Shown here in pieces: positions 33,980 through 44,035 of a DNA stretch of 64,000 nt (position 1 is its first letter; each line of letters starts with the position of its first letter). The notes under the pieces are model-generated. The model was not told where the DNA came from and did not search any database. It saw only the letters and a list, made by a program, of their open reading frames with translations. This DNA comes from Flavobacterium sp. 1 (GTDB taxonomy: Bacteria; Bacteroidota; Bacteroidia; Flavobacteriales; Flavobacteriaceae): assembly GCF_002797935.1 (NCBI RefSeq), contig NZ_PGER01000001.1, positions 1,116,001 through 1,180,000 on the forward strand, given 5' to 3'. The translations under genes and the position numbers were made by a program.

Positions 33980-35758
33980 ATGAAACATAAGCTTACCCTG
34001 GTTTTGGCACTTGTCTTTAGCGCTGTAAATGCACAAACAACCCAAAAATACCATCAATGGGCGTCCACACCGCCTCTTGGATGGAACAGCTGGGATTGTT
34101 TTGGAACAACCGTTACCGAACAGCAAATAAAAGAACAGGCAGATGCGATGGCAAAATACCTTTTACCAAGCGGATACAACTATCTCACAGTGGATATTCA
34201 ATGGTATGAGCCTGAATCAAAAGGACATGCCTACGACCCGAAGGCGATGCTTACCATGGATGGATATGGCCGTTTAACACCAGGTTTGAAAAAATTTCCT
34301 TCGGCTGCAGATGGAAAAGGTTTCAAACACCTTGCTGACTATGTGCACTCCAAAGGACTGAAATTCGGCATTCATATTATGCGCGGAATTCCTCGTCAGG
34401 CTGTCGAAAAAAATACACCGGTACTTGGTACAAACGTAAAAGCTCAGGATATTGCCATTAAAAGCTCTACCTGTGGTTGGAATCCTGATATGTACGGCGT
34501 TAATGCCAATAGCCCTGAAGGCCAGGCTTACTATAATTCCATTGTGCAGATGTATGCCGACTGGGGAGTGGATTTTATCAAGTGCGACGATATTTCACGC
34601 CCTTATGATGATGTGCAAAAGGCCGAAATTGAGGCTCTTCGCAAAGCAATAGACAAAACCGGGCGGCCTATTCTGTTAAGTTTGTCTCCGGGAGCAACGC
34701 CAGTTAAAATGGGCGAACATGTTATGAATCATGCCAATATGTGGCGTATCACCGATGATTTTTGGGATCGCTGGGGATTGTTACAAGGCATGTTTGAGCG
34801 AATGGATGTATGGACCCCTTTTCGTGGACCCGGACATTTCCCTGATGCCGATATGCTGCCTATTGGAATTGTTGAATTCAAACGCCCAACCAATTTCACC
34901 AAAAACGAACAATATACGCTGATGAGTCTTTGGGCTATTGGTCGTTCGCCACTTATTTTTGGTGGAGATATGACCAAGCTCGACGATTTTACCAAGGAAA
35001 TGCTCACCAATCCCGAAATGCTCAAAGTAAATCAACACAGCATAAATAACCGTCAGGTGTCGCGCGAAAAGAATCTGATTGTGTGGACGGCCGATGTGCC
35101 TAATAGTAAAGACAAGTATGTAGCTCTTTTCAACGCGCAAACCAAGGGAGAAAATCTTGATTTAAACAATGCCGATTATGTAAGTCCAATAATTGCCGGC
35201 AAAGGAAGTTCGCAAAAGATAGAAGTATCGGTAAAAGAGGGCAAAAAACTTGTTCTCTTTGTGAAAGATGGAGGAAACACTAATGATTGGGATCATATCG
35301 TTTGGGTCGATCCGGTACTTCACGGCCCCAAAGGCGATTTAAAACTGACTAGCCTCAAATGGCTGGGTGCAACTTCGGGCTGGGGAGAAGCGAATGTCAA
35401 TCGTACCTGCGACAATAACCCAATTATTATAAATGATGAAACACGAGAGGGAATTGGTGCTCATGCAGAGTCTGTGATCGTTTATCAATTGCCTGAAGGA
35501 TATGATTCTTTTACAGCAACCGGCTACGTAACAACAGAAATAGGCTCAGTGAATTTTGGCGTTTTGGTTGATAAAGGAACATTAAATTTCCCCGACAAGG
35601 CCAATGTAAAAGTAAACTTTGAAGCTATTAATATAAAAGGCAAAGTAAAAGTGCGCGATTTGTGGAATCACAAAGATCTCGGAACTTTTGATGGGAACTT
35701 TGAGCAAGAATTGCCACAACATGGGGCAGGACTGTATCGGATAACTCCTTTGCGATAA
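33980..35758 (+). CDS. GH27 alpha-galactosidase with C-terminal NPCBM-like domain
   Basis: This second GH27 has 592 residues. A signal peptide ends VNAQ; the barrel starts at PPLGWNSWDCFG, with nucleophile D203 in FIKCDDIS and acid/base D259 in WRITDDFWDRW. After the GH27 beta domain comes an NPCBM/NEW2-like region (about 430-555, GIGAHAESVIVYQLPEGYD) and a short tail (VRDLWNHKDLG) that also occurs near the end of the first GH27. The accessory domain is C-terminal here and N-terminal there, so the two genes are not a simple duplication. Substrate may be alpha-D-galactosides or beta-L-arabinopyranosides, both known in GH27. Confidence 0.9.
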   Translation: MKHKLTLVLALVFSAVNAQTTQKYHQWASTPPLGWNSWDCFGTTVTEQQIKEQADAMAKYLLPSGYNYLTVDIQWYEPESKGHAYDPKAMLTMDGYGRLTPGLKKFPSAADGKGFKHLADYVHSKGLKFGIHIMRGIPRQAVEKNTPVLGTNVKAQDIAIKSSTCGWNPDMYGVNANSPEGQAYYNSIVQMYADWGVDFIKCDDISRPYDDVQKAEIEALRKAIDKTGRPILLSLSPGATPVKMGEHVMNHANMWRITDDFWDRWGLLQGMFERMDVWTPFRGPGHFPDADMLPIGIVEFKRPTNFTKNEQYTLMSLWAIGRSPLIFGGDMTKLDDFTKEMLTNPEMLKVNQHSINNRQVSREKNLIVWTADVPNSKDKYVALFNAQTKGENLDLNNADYVSPIIAGKGSSQKIEVSVKEGKKLVLFVKDGGNTNDWDHIVWVDPVLHGPKGDLKLTSLKWLGATSGWGEANVNRTCDNNPIIINDETREGIGAHAESVIVYQLPEGYDSFTATGYVTTEIGSVNFGVLVDKGTLNFPDKANVKVNFEAINIKGKVKVRDLWNHKDLGTFDGNFEQELPQHGAGLYRITPLR

Positions 35759-35874
35759 GATAATAGTTCTCTGCAAGTGTTCGCTGTTAAGCCTTTGTTA
35801 TAATTACACAATAACATACCGATAAACGAATATTCATATTCAATAATACAAATTAGAAATATAAACACAACAAA

Positions 35875-38313
35875 ATGAATAGCTTAAATTCATACAGAAG
35901 ACAATATTTTGCAAAACAAATAGTATTCATATTTATACTATTTATAAGCTTTTTTTCAGGATATGCGCAAAATAGCATGGAAAGAAAACAGTTATTTGAT
36001 TATGACTGGAAATTCTTTTTAGGTGATGTCTCTGAAGCCAAAGCAAATGATTTCAATGATTCAGGCTGGCGTAAACTTGATTTGCCCCACGATTGGAGTA
36101 TTGAAGGAAAGATTCACCCTAAAAATACTACCGGTGGAGGTGGAGGATATTTCCCGTCAGGAATTGGCTGGTATCGCAAAAGCTTTCAGGTACCTGATAG
36201 CTGGAAAGCAAAAAAAACAGCTATTTATTTTGAAGGTATTTATATGAACTCTGAAGTTTTTATCAACGGAAAATCGCTTGGTGTTTATCCTTATGGTTAC
36301 ACATCGTTCAGTTATGACCTTACACCTTATCTGAATTTCGGAAAAGAAAACGTTATTGCCGTGCGTGTCGACAATTCACAACAGATGAACAGCCGCTGGT
36401 ACAGTGGTTCCGGAATCTATCGTCATGTCTGGATGATTACTTCCGATCCTGTACATGTTGCGCATTGGGGTGTTGACATTTCAACTCCCGAGGTATCTTC
36501 AAAAAAGGCGACTGTGCTAGTAAAAACCAAGGTTAAAAATGAAACAGCATCTGCCCAGAGCGTTGTTGTAAAAGTCCTTCTTTGGAATAAAAACTTAAAA
36601 AATGCGGGAAATGGTCAGGTGAAGGTTGAGGTTCCTGCCAATAGCGAGAAGGAAATAACTCAAACCATACAAGTGGCAAATCCCATGCTTTGGACACCGG
36701 AAACGCCGCATTTATTTCAGGCCCAGATTCAGGTAGTAAAAGATAAAAAAGTACTGGAAGATACAAAAATCAATTTCGGTATCCGTTCCATAAAATTTAC
36801 TGCCGAAAATGGATTTCAGCTTAATGGAAAAACAGTGAAGATAAATGGCGGCTGCGTACATCACGATAATGGCTGCTTAGGCGCTGCTGCTTTTGACCGT
36901 GCCGAGGAACGTAAAATTGAATTGCTCAAAGCCGGCGGATTCAATGCCGTGAGGACTTCCCACAACCCGCCTTCCGAGGGATTTCTTGATGCCTGCGACA
37001 GATTGGGCTTACTGGTAATGGACGAATCTTTCGATTGCTGGAAAATTGGAAAAAACAGTAACGATTATTCTAAGTATTTCAACCAGTGGTGGCAACGTGA
37101 TTTAGAAGCTATGGTATTGCGCGATCGCAACCACCCTTCGGTTTTTATGTGGAGCATAGGTAATGAAATACCTGAGAGAGCCGATCCTGACGCTGTAAAA
37201 ACAGCCCAGATGCTTATTGAAGCATTAAAGAGAATAGATAAAACCCGACCTGTTACATCTGCAATTGTAAACAGCGGCAAGAATTGGGATATGTTCGATC
37301 CGCTGATGGCGGCACACGATGTTGCCGGTTACAATTACAACCTGCATACTGCTGCGGAGGATCATAAAAGAGTGCCCTCACGTATCATCGTTCAAACCGA
37401 ATCCTATCCTAAAGATGCTTTTAACAATTGGAAATTGGTGCAGGAAAACAATTATGTAATCGGGGATTTCGTTTGGACAGCCATGGATTATTTGGGCGAA
37501 TCAGGAATTGGCCGTTATTATTATTCGGGCGAAACACCAGGCGAACATTGGGAGAATAATTTTTTCCCATGGCATGGTGCTTACTGTGGTGATATAGATT
37601 TGATTGGCTGGAGAAAACCCATTTCCCATTACAGAAGCATGTTGTATAATACTAACGAGAAACTCTATATGGCAGTTCGTGAACCAGCTCCGGAACCGTT
37701 AGAAATCAAAGAAACCTGGTGGTCGGTTTATCCAACATGGGAAAGCTGGACATGGCCTGGTTTTGAAAACAAAACTCTTCAGGTTGAAGTATATTCAAAA
37801 TATCCAAAAGTAAGGCTATACCTGAATGATAAACTCATTGGTGAACAGGCAACAACCCGCGAACAACAATTCAAGGCTACTTTCGCGATTCCATATTCTC
37901 CGGGTTTGCTAAAAGCTGTTGGAGTAGAAAATGATAAAGAAATGGAATCAACCATTCTGCAGACTGCCGGCGATGCTTCAAAAATAAAACTGACAGCCGA
38001 CCGAAAAGAAATACTGGCCAACGGACAGGATTTATCCTTCATCACTATTGAAATAACAGACAAGGACGGAATATTCCAACCGAACGCCACCAACCGTCTG
38101 GATTTTAAAATAGAAGGACCGGGTGTCATTGCCGGAGTAGATAATGCTGATATGAAAGACTTCGAACAATACGTGGGCAATACACGCAAAGCATGGAAAG
38201 GTAAGGCATTGGTAGTGATAAAAAGCAACCATCAGGCTGGTGAAATTAAATTATTGGTATCATCCAATGGACTGGAAGGGAAAAGTATAGTTATTAAATC
38301 AACACAAAATTAA
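35875..38313 (+). CDS. GH2 beta-galactosidase-type glycosidase
   Basis: This secreted GH2 enzyme has 812 residues. The signal segment (MNSLNSYRRQYFAKQIVFIF, cleavage near GYAQ) is longer than usual. Sugar-binding domain (LDLPHDWSIEG, GIGWYRKSF), Ig domain, barrel with acid/base E431 in WSIGNEIPE and nucleophile E509 in VQTESYPKD, a DUF4982-like segment and a C-terminal Ig domain are in the usual order. It resembles the GH2 at 19396 in plan but is clearly diverged. It is followed after only 3 bp by the GH97 gene, so the two are co-transcribed and a beta- plus alpha-galactosidase pairing is likely. Confidence 0.9.
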   Translation: MNSLNSYRRQYFAKQIVFIFILFISFFSGYAQNSMERKQLFDYDWKFFLGDVSEAKANDFNDSGWRKLDLPHDWSIEGKIHPKNTTGGGGGYFPSGIGWYRKSFQVPDSWKAKKTAIYFEGIYMNSEVFINGKSLGVYPYGYTSFSYDLTPYLNFGKENVIAVRVDNSQQMNSRWYSGSGIYRHVWMITSDPVHVAHWGVDISTPEVSSKKATVLVKTKVKNETASAQSVVVKVLLWNKNLKNAGNGQVKVEVPANSEKEITQTIQVANPMLWTPETPHLFQAQIQVVKDKKVLEDTKINFGIRSIKFTAENGFQLNGKTVKINGGCVHHDNGCLGAAAFDRAEERKIELLKAGGFNAVRTSHNPPSEGFLDACDRLGLLVMDESFDCWKIGKNSNDYSKYFNQWWQRDLEAMVLRDRNHPSVFMWSIGNEIPERADPDAVKTAQMLIEALKRIDKTRPVTSAIVNSGKNWDMFDPLMAAHDVAGYNYNLHTAAEDHKRVPSRIIVQTESYPKDAFNNWKLVQENNYVIGDFVWTAMDYLGESGIGRYYYSGETPGEHWENNFFPWHGAYCGDIDLIGWRKPISHYRSMLYNTNEKLYMAVREPAPEPLEIKETWWSVYPTWESWTWPGFENKTLQVEVYSKYPKVRLYLNDKLIGEQATTREQQFKATFAIPYSPGLLKAVGVENDKEMESTILQTAGDASKIKLTADRKEILANGQDLSFITIEITDKDGIFQPNATNRLDFKIEGPGVIAGVDNADMKDFEQYVGNTRKAWKGKALVVIKSNHQAGEIKLLVSSNGLEGKSIVIKSTQN

Positions 38314-38316
38314 TAT

Positions 38317-40233
38317 ATGAGAGTATCAATAAAGCATAGTATTTCTTTACTATTTGTTATTTTAAGTTTAAGTATAAATGCGCAGGAAATAATTTCTCCT
38401 AATGGGAAAGTAAAAGTTGTTTTGAATTTGTCTGAAAAGAATACTGTAAACAATCTACTTTATAAGGTATTGTATAAGGTTGAAAACAAGTTTACAGAAG
38501 TATTACCAGATTCTAAGTTGGGTATTAATCGTGCAGATGAGCAGTTTGTAGAGAACTTGCATTTGATTGCAACATCAAAACTTGTTTCAGTACACGATAA
38601 ATATAAAATGGTTTGTGGCAAACGCCAGTTGTGCGAGAATTTAGGTACTGAAAAAACATTCAGTTTTCAAAATTCCAATCATCAGCCATTGGATATTGTT
38701 TTCAGGGTTTATAATGATGGTATTGCGTTTCGTTATACTTTTCCAAATCAATCAGATTCAAAAGTTAATGTCATAAGTGAAGCTACAACGTATGTTTTGC
38801 CTGACAGCACATCCTGTTGGATGCAGCCTTTCAATCTTGCATATGAAACTTTTTATCCATTGAGAAAAACGGGTTCGAACATTAATAATTACCAGGAATG
38901 GGGTTTTCCGGCTTTATACAAAGTCAATAATCAGCCAGTTTGGGGATTAATTTCTGAGGCGGATATAACAGAAAATAATTGTGGAGCTAAGCTAAGTAAT
39001 TTAAAAAACTCTAACGAGTATAAGGTTACATACCCCTACGCTCGTGATAATTTTAAGCAGGAAGGAGTCAAGACCACATTACCCTGGAATTCTCAGTGGC
39101 ACACACTTATCGTTGGTAAATTATCAGATATTGTTGAATCAACTTTGATTACCGATGTTAGCGAACCAAGCCAATTAAAAGATACTGATTGGATTAAGCC
39201 AGGTGCGGTTTCGTGGATCTATTGGGCAAACAATCACGGTTCCAAGGATTACAAAACGATAGTTGAATATGTTGATCTTGCCGTGGAAATGAATTGGCCT
39301 TATGTGCTAATTGATTGGGAATGGGATGTAATGGGCAATGGAGGGAATATAACCGATGCGGTAAACTATGCAAAAAGTAAAGGAATAAAACCATTGATGT
39401 GGTATAATTCCGGTTCAATCTGGCTCGACTCGACACCGTATGATCGTTTGCTTACTGCAGAAAAACGTGCCAAAGAATTTGCGTGGCTCAATAAAATTGG
39501 CGTGTATGGAATCAAGGTCGATTTTTTTGCCGGTGATCACCAGGATATGATGAAGTATTACATTGATATTTTAAAAGAAGCTGCAAAATATCATTTAATG
39601 GTAAACTTTCATGGAGCAACAATTCCCCGTGGCTGGGCGCGCACGTATCCCAACCTGATGACAACAGAAGGGGTTTATGGTGCAGAATGGTACAATAATG
39701 ATCAGGTATTGACTAATAAAGCAGCAGGTCATAATACTACGCTTCCGTTTACACGAAATGTAATCGGATCAATGGATTACACTCCTGTTACCTTTTCAAA
39801 TTCACAGCATCCACATACAACATCTTATGCTCATGAGCTGGCTTTGTCTGTTGTATTTGAATCAGGGTTACAGCACTTTGCCGACAGGCCGTCAGCATAT
39901 GAATCTTTGCCGGCAGAACCAAAAAACTTTTTGAGACAGGTTCCGACTGCCTGGGACGATACAAAACTAATTGACGGTTACCCGGAGGAAAAAGTCATTG
40001 TTGCCCGTAAAAAAGGAAATCAATGGTATATCGCTGGGTTGAACGGTAAAGATGTGCCTCAGGCCTTACTAGTAAAATTTGATTTTCTTGGCAAAGGAAA
40101 CCATAGTTTTCTGCTTATCAAAGACGGGAAGGATGATAAATCTTTTTCTTCAGAAATAATAAAAGTCAAAAAAGGAGATACATTAAAAATTGAATGTCTT
40201 CCAAGAGGAGGCTTTGTTGGTGTGATAAGATAG
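38317..40233 (+). CDS. GH97 retaining alpha-galactosidase-type enzyme
   Basis: This 638-residue secreted GH97 protein has a signal peptide ending INAQ, the N-terminal beta-super-sandwich beginning IISPNGKVKVVL, the barrel (INWEWD-type DWEWD, KPLMWYNSG) and a C-terminal beta domain. D402 in GIKVDFF and E451 in TTEGVYGAEW fit the nucleophile and acid/base of the retaining alpha-galactosidase branch (BtGH97b type), as opposed to the inverting SusB alpha-glucosidase branch. Subfamily by catalytic residues is my inference. It begins 3 bp after the GH2 stop codon. Why a xyloglucan locus needs three alpha-galactosidase-type enzymes (two GH27, one GH97) is unclear. Confidence 0.88.
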   Translation: MRVSIKHSISLLFVILSLSINAQEIISPNGKVKVVLNLSEKNTVNNLLYKVLYKVENKFTEVLPDSKLGINRADEQFVENLHLIATSKLVSVHDKYKMVCGKRQLCENLGTEKTFSFQNSNHQPLDIVFRVYNDGIAFRYTFPNQSDSKVNVISEATTYVLPDSTSCWMQPFNLAYETFYPLRKTGSNINNYQEWGFPALYKVNNQPVWGLISEADITENNCGAKLSNLKNSNEYKVTYPYARDNFKQEGVKTTLPWNSQWHTLIVGKLSDIVESTLITDVSEPSQLKDTDWIKPGAVSWIYWANNHGSKDYKTIVEYVDLAVEMNWPYVLIDWEWDVMGNGGNITDAVNYAKSKGIKPLMWYNSGSIWLDSTPYDRLLTAEKRAKEFAWLNKIGVYGIKVDFFAGDHQDMMKYYIDILKEAAKYHLMVNFHGATIPRGWARTYPNLMTTEGVYGAEWYNNDQVLTNKAAGHNTTLPFTRNVIGSMDYTPVTFSNSQHPHTTSYAHELALSVVFESGLQHFADRPSAYESLPAEPKNFLRQVPTAWDDTKLIDGYPEEKVIVARKKGNQWYIAGLNGKDVPQALLVKFDFLGKGNHSFLLIKDGKDDKSFSSEIIKVKKGDTLKIECLPRGGFVGVIR

Positions 40234-40333
40234 AATAATTATTTGTAGTTATTTGCTTATTTTTGAATTGAAAAACAACAGTTTTTTTTAGAAGAATTAA
40301 TGCAATGAGATAAATAAAAATAATCAAAAGCAG

Positions 40334-42136
40334 ATGAACAAAAATAGGGAGAAAATAGTGTTTAAAAAAGAGATGTTGGTTGCTCTGATCATTCTTCTTT
40401 GGGGTAGTTATTTACAAGCCCAAACAGCAATGGTCAATGTCGAGTCCCGGCATTTGTCAAGTTTGAATGGGGACTGGCAGGTTATTCTTGACCCCCTCAG
40501 AGCAGGGGATTGGAAACAGGTTTGGATGGAAAAAAAACCGCAACAGAAGACTGACTTTATCGAGTATTCCTTCGATGGAGGTCCATTTTTAAAAGTCCCC
40601 GGCGATTTTAACTCGCAATTATGTGAGCTGACATATTTTGAAGGCGTTGTTTGGTATAAAAAAGTATTCCATTATAAGTCTAAAGATGAGAAAAGGTTAT
40701 TTCTCCATTTTGGGGCGGTAAATTATTTGGCAGATGTCTATCTGAATGGAGAAAAAATAGGCAGTCATGAAGGTGGATTTACTCCTTTTCAGTTCGAAAT
40801 TACCGGCAAAGTAAAAAATGGTGATAATGCTCTAATCGTTAAAGTAAATAACCAGCGTTTGCAGAACGGTTTGCCTGGTGCAGGATATGATTGGTTCAAT
40901 TATGGTGGTATAACCCGCGATGTTAATTTGATTGAAACCAGCAAAACGTTTATCGAAGATTATGCTGTTCAATTAAAAAAAGGAAGCCTGAATAAAGTAT
41001 TGGGATGGATACAGCTAAATGGAATAAATGCAAAGCAAAAGATCAAAATAAAAATTCCGGAACTCAATAAAACTTACAAAACGGAATCAAATAGTAACGG
41101 TTATGCCAGTGTTGAATTTGATTCCAATTTCAAGCTTTGGTCTCCCGAAAATCCTAAACTTTACAAAGTAATCATTGAAACCGGAACTGATACAGTTGTT
41201 GATACCATCGGATTTAGATGTATTGAAGTGCAGGGAAGTAAAGTATTGCTGAATAAAAAAGAAATTTTTCTGAAAGGCGTAAATATCCACGAAGAAAATC
41301 CATATAAAGGAGCCAGAGCTTATTCAAAAGAAGATGCCTTGATATTGTTGAATTCTGCAAAAGAGTTAGGATGTAACCTTCTTAGGCTGGCACATTATCC
41401 GCACAATGAAAACATGATTAAGGAAGCTGAAAAAATGGGACTAATGGTATGGAGTGAACTTCCCGTATATCAGCATATTCAATTTTCTGATAGTCTTGTT
41501 CCAAAAAAAATGGAGACGATGCTGAAAGAAATGATTCGCAGGGACAGAAACCGCTGTGGCGTAATTGTCTGGAGTCTGTCAAACGAAACGTATCCAGGCA
41601 CACTAAACCGGAATAGTGCTCTTATTGACTTAACTCAAAAATGCGAGGCAATAGATTCAACCCGGTTGATAACCCATGTTATAAATACGCAAGGCTATAC
41701 AAACAATTCATTTAATGTTTGGGATCCACTTTATAAATATTCCGACCTGATTTCCATTAACGAATACATTGGCTGGTATGTTCCGTGGCAAGGTAAACCA
41801 TCAGAGGTAAAATGGCAGTTCGCTTTTCCTGATAAGCCCGTATTTATTTCAGAGTTTGGAGGAGAAGCACTATATGGAGGTAATGATCGACCAACAGATG
41901 AAGCTGCCAATTGGACTGAAGAATACCAGAAACAAATTTATGTCAATCAAATAGAGCTGTTTAAGACTATTCCAAATTTATGTGGCACTTCTCCCTGGCT
42001 GTTATTTGATTACAAATCATTGGGAAGAATGAACCAAGTTTATCAGAAAGGCTACAATAGAAAAGGATTGTTATCTGAAAAAGGAGAAAAAAAGAAAGCT
42101 TGGTATATTATGAACGAGTATTATAAAGGAAAATGA
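40334..42136 (+). CDS. GH2 glycosidase of the short, beta-glucuronidase-like type
   Basis: At 600 residues this is the three-domain GH2 form typical of beta-glucuronidase, lacking the extra C-terminal domains of the two other GH2 genes here. The signal peptide is preceded by a basic stretch and ends YLQAQ. Acid/base is E418 in WSLSNETYPG and nucleophile E507 in FISEFGGEALYGG. GVNIHEENPYKGARAY and LRLAHYPHNE follow family form. Possible substrates are beta-galactosides or beta-uronides, the latter as in the acidic xyloglucan of root hairs and mosses, which carries beta-galacturonic acid. It overlaps the next gene by 4 bp. Confidence 0.85.
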   Translation: MNKNREKIVFKKEMLVALIILLWGSYLQAQTAMVNVESRHLSSLNGDWQVILDPLRAGDWKQVWMEKKPQQKTDFIEYSFDGGPFLKVPGDFNSQLCELTYFEGVVWYKKVFHYKSKDEKRLFLHFGAVNYLADVYLNGEKIGSHEGGFTPFQFEITGKVKNGDNALIVKVNNQRLQNGLPGAGYDWFNYGGITRDVNLIETSKTFIEDYAVQLKKGSLNKVLGWIQLNGINAKQKIKIKIPELNKTYKTESNSNGYASVEFDSNFKLWSPENPKLYKVIIETGTDTVVDTIGFRCIEVQGSKVLLNKKEIFLKGVNIHEENPYKGARAYSKEDALILLNSAKELGCNLLRLAHYPHNENMIKEAEKMGLMVWSELPVYQHIQFSDSLVPKKMETMLKEMIRRDRNRCGVIVWSLSNETYPGTLNRNSALIDLTQKCEAIDSTRLITHVINTQGYTNNSFNVWDPLYKYSDLISINEYIGWYVPWQGKPSEVKWQFAFPDKPVFISEFGGEALYGGNDRPTDEAANWTEEYQKQIYVNQIELFKTIPNLCGTSPWLLFDYKSLGRMNQVYQKGYNRKGLLSEKGEKKKAWYIMNEYYKGK

Positions 42137-42969
42137 AAAAAACAACGCTATTATTTTTACTTGTATTGAGTTCGACAATTTGTTTTTGTCAAAGTTTTTC
42201 AAAGGAATGGGTATCAGATTCCCTTTTTCTTAAACCTGAATCGGCACTTTTTGACTCTTCAAAACAGGTTGTTTATATCTCGAATATTAACGGAGAATAC
42301 CTTGCAAAGGATGGAAATGGGTTTATTTCCAGAATTAAAACAAATGGTGAAATAGATTCCTTAAAATGGGTTGAAGGCATGGATAATCCACAAGGTTTGG
42401 GTTTGTATAAAAACAAATTATATGTAGCAGATATTAATAGGGTTGTTCAGATTAATACGGATACTGCTAAAATTGAAAATGTGTTTGTGGTTGATAGTGC
42501 TAAATTTTTTAATGATATCGCAACTGATTCAAACGGTGATATATACATTTCTGACTGTTTTGGGAATAAGATTTATAAAATATTAGATGGAAAAATAAAA
42601 GTATGGCTTGATTCTAATATTCTTTCAAATCCGAATGGATTATTGTGTATGGAAGATGATATTTTATTGCTGAATATGAAAGATAAAACTGCTTATGCAG
42701 TAAATAAGAAGACTAAGAAGTATAGCAAAATCTTTAGTGGAATTGATAATTTGGATGGTATTGTTAGTGATGGTAGAAACGGATATTTCGTGTCCGGAGC
42801 CTGGCAGGGTCAGCTATTTCATGTCGATTCCGATGGTAATAAAAAGCTAATAATTGATTTAGGAAAAGAAAAAATCATTACGGCCGATATTGAATATATT
42901 AGTAAAGAAAAATTGTTAATAATACCAACTTTGGATAAAACAGTAATTGGATATAAATGGACGAAATAA
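42133..42969 (+). CDS. Secreted SMP-30/NHL-type beta-propeller protein
   Basis: This 278-residue secreted protein (signal peptide ending CFCQ) begins in an ATGA overlap with the GH2 gene and is therefore translationally coupled to it. Repeats such as NPQGLGLYKNKLYVADI, FNDIATDSNGDIYISD and LDGIVSDGRNGYFVSG are those of a six-bladed SMP-30/gluconolactonase-like propeller. If catalytic, it would hydrolyse a sugar lactone or use a divalent metal; I cannot confirm the metal ligands. Coupling to a glucuronidase-like GH2 makes a uronic or aldonic lactone attractive, but that is inference. Confidence 0.75.
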   Translation: MKKTTLLFLLVLSSTICFCQSFSKEWVSDSLFLKPESALFDSSKQVVYISNINGEYLAKDGNGFISRIKTNGEIDSLKWVEGMDNPQGLGLYKNKLYVADINRVVQINTDTAKIENVFVVDSAKFFNDIATDSNGDIYISDCFGNKIYKILDGKIKVWLDSNILSNPNGLLCMEDDILLLNMKDKTAYAVNKKTKKYSKIFSGIDNLDGIVSDGRNGYFVSGAWQGQLFHVDSDGNKKLIIDLGKEKIITADIEYISKEKLLIIPTLDKTVIGYKWTK

Positions 42970-43031
42970 TATTCAATTGGTATGTAATTGAAAAATATTT
43001 TAAGAATTATAACAACAAAAAATTAAATTAA

Positions 43032-43979
43032 ATGAAAAGTGTTTTGAAATTAAAAAGAATTGGAATATTAATGTTTTTTATGCTTATAGTTTTTGGGAAT
43101 TCATTTTCCCAAAGCAAAGCAATTGAACTTTGGAATGGAAAGGTTCCTGGAGCAATTCACAATGATAAATTCAAGCAGACTATTGATACCGCTTCGGGCT
43201 GGGTTGATAAGCATTCCATTGTTAACCCCTACCTCGATGCGTATCCAGCTTCTAAAGAAAAGTCAAACGGTACTGCAGTTGTTATTTGCCCTGGTGGAGC
43301 TTATGCGGGGATGGCGGTCAAACATGAAGGGTCACAGGTGGCCAAATGGCTGAATGATTTGGGTATAACAGCCTTTGTGCTGAAATACCGTTTGCCTGAC
43401 GACAACATCATGGAAAACAAGTCCATTGGTCCCATGCAGGATGGACAAAGGGCTATTCGCATTGTTCGCAATCGTGCAAAAGAATGGGGTATTGATCCCA
43501 ATAAAATTGGAATCATGGGATTCTCAGCGGGTGGACATCTGGCATCTACTCTTTCTACCCATTTTAATGAGAAGGTATACCAACCGGAGGATTTGACCAG
43601 TGCCAGACCCGATTTCTCAATACTTATTTATCCTGTCATTTCAATGAAGGACGATATAACTCATTGGGGTTCACGAGAAAACTTGCTGGGAAAAAGTCCA
43701 TCTGCGGAACAAATAGCCCATTTCTCTAATGAGTTGCAGGTAAACAGTGAAACGCCACCGGCTTTTATGGTTCATTCTTTAGACGATGATGCAGTACCGG
43801 TACAAAATAGTATAAACTATGCACTGGCCATGCATAAGTTTAAGATCCCCTGTGAACTTCATATTTATCAATCAGGAGGTCATGGATATGGACTTGGAAG
43901 GTCGAAAAATACAGAGTCTTCATGGCCTGAAGCTTGCCGTAAATGGCTTGAATCGAGAGATTTGTTAGTGAGAAAGTAA
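43032..43979 (+). CDS. Secreted alpha/beta-hydrolase carbohydrate esterase, first of a tandem pair
   Basis: This 315-residue protein with a signal peptide ending FSQ is an alpha/beta hydrolase of the acetyl-xylan-esterase/BD-FAE kind. VVICPGGAYAG forms the oxyanion region, S165 sits in GFSAGGH, and HSLDDDAVPV and GGHGYGLG supply aspartate and histidine. I infer removal of O-acetyl groups from side-chain galactose or the backbone. It is a tandem paralogue of the next gene; the last ~80 coding bp (43873-43952) are 95% identical to it, although the middle is far more diverged. Confidence 0.85.
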   Translation: MKSVLKLKRIGILMFFMLIVFGNSFSQSKAIELWNGKVPGAIHNDKFKQTIDTASGWVDKHSIVNPYLDAYPASKEKSNGTAVVICPGGAYAGMAVKHEGSQVAKWLNDLGITAFVLKYRLPDDNIMENKSIGPMQDGQRAIRIVRNRAKEWGIDPNKIGIMGFSAGGHLASTLSTHFNEKVYQPEDLTSARPDFSILIYPVISMKDDITHWGSRENLLGKSPSAEQIAHFSNELQVNSETPPAFMVHSLDDDAVPVQNSINYALAMHKFKIPCELHIYQSGGHGYGLGRSKNTESSWPEACRKWLESRDLLVRK

Positions 43980-44035
43980 TTGCTGAGAGAGTTCTATAGT
44001 AGAAAATAAGATATTTTGTAAAATAAATTAGTATT

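Noticed and set aside
38317..40233. GH97 as a SusB-type starch alpha-glucosidase
   Set aside because: The aspartate at 402 and glutamate at 451 fit the retaining alpha-galactosidase branch better, and no other starch-locus gene (GH13, SusE/F) is present.
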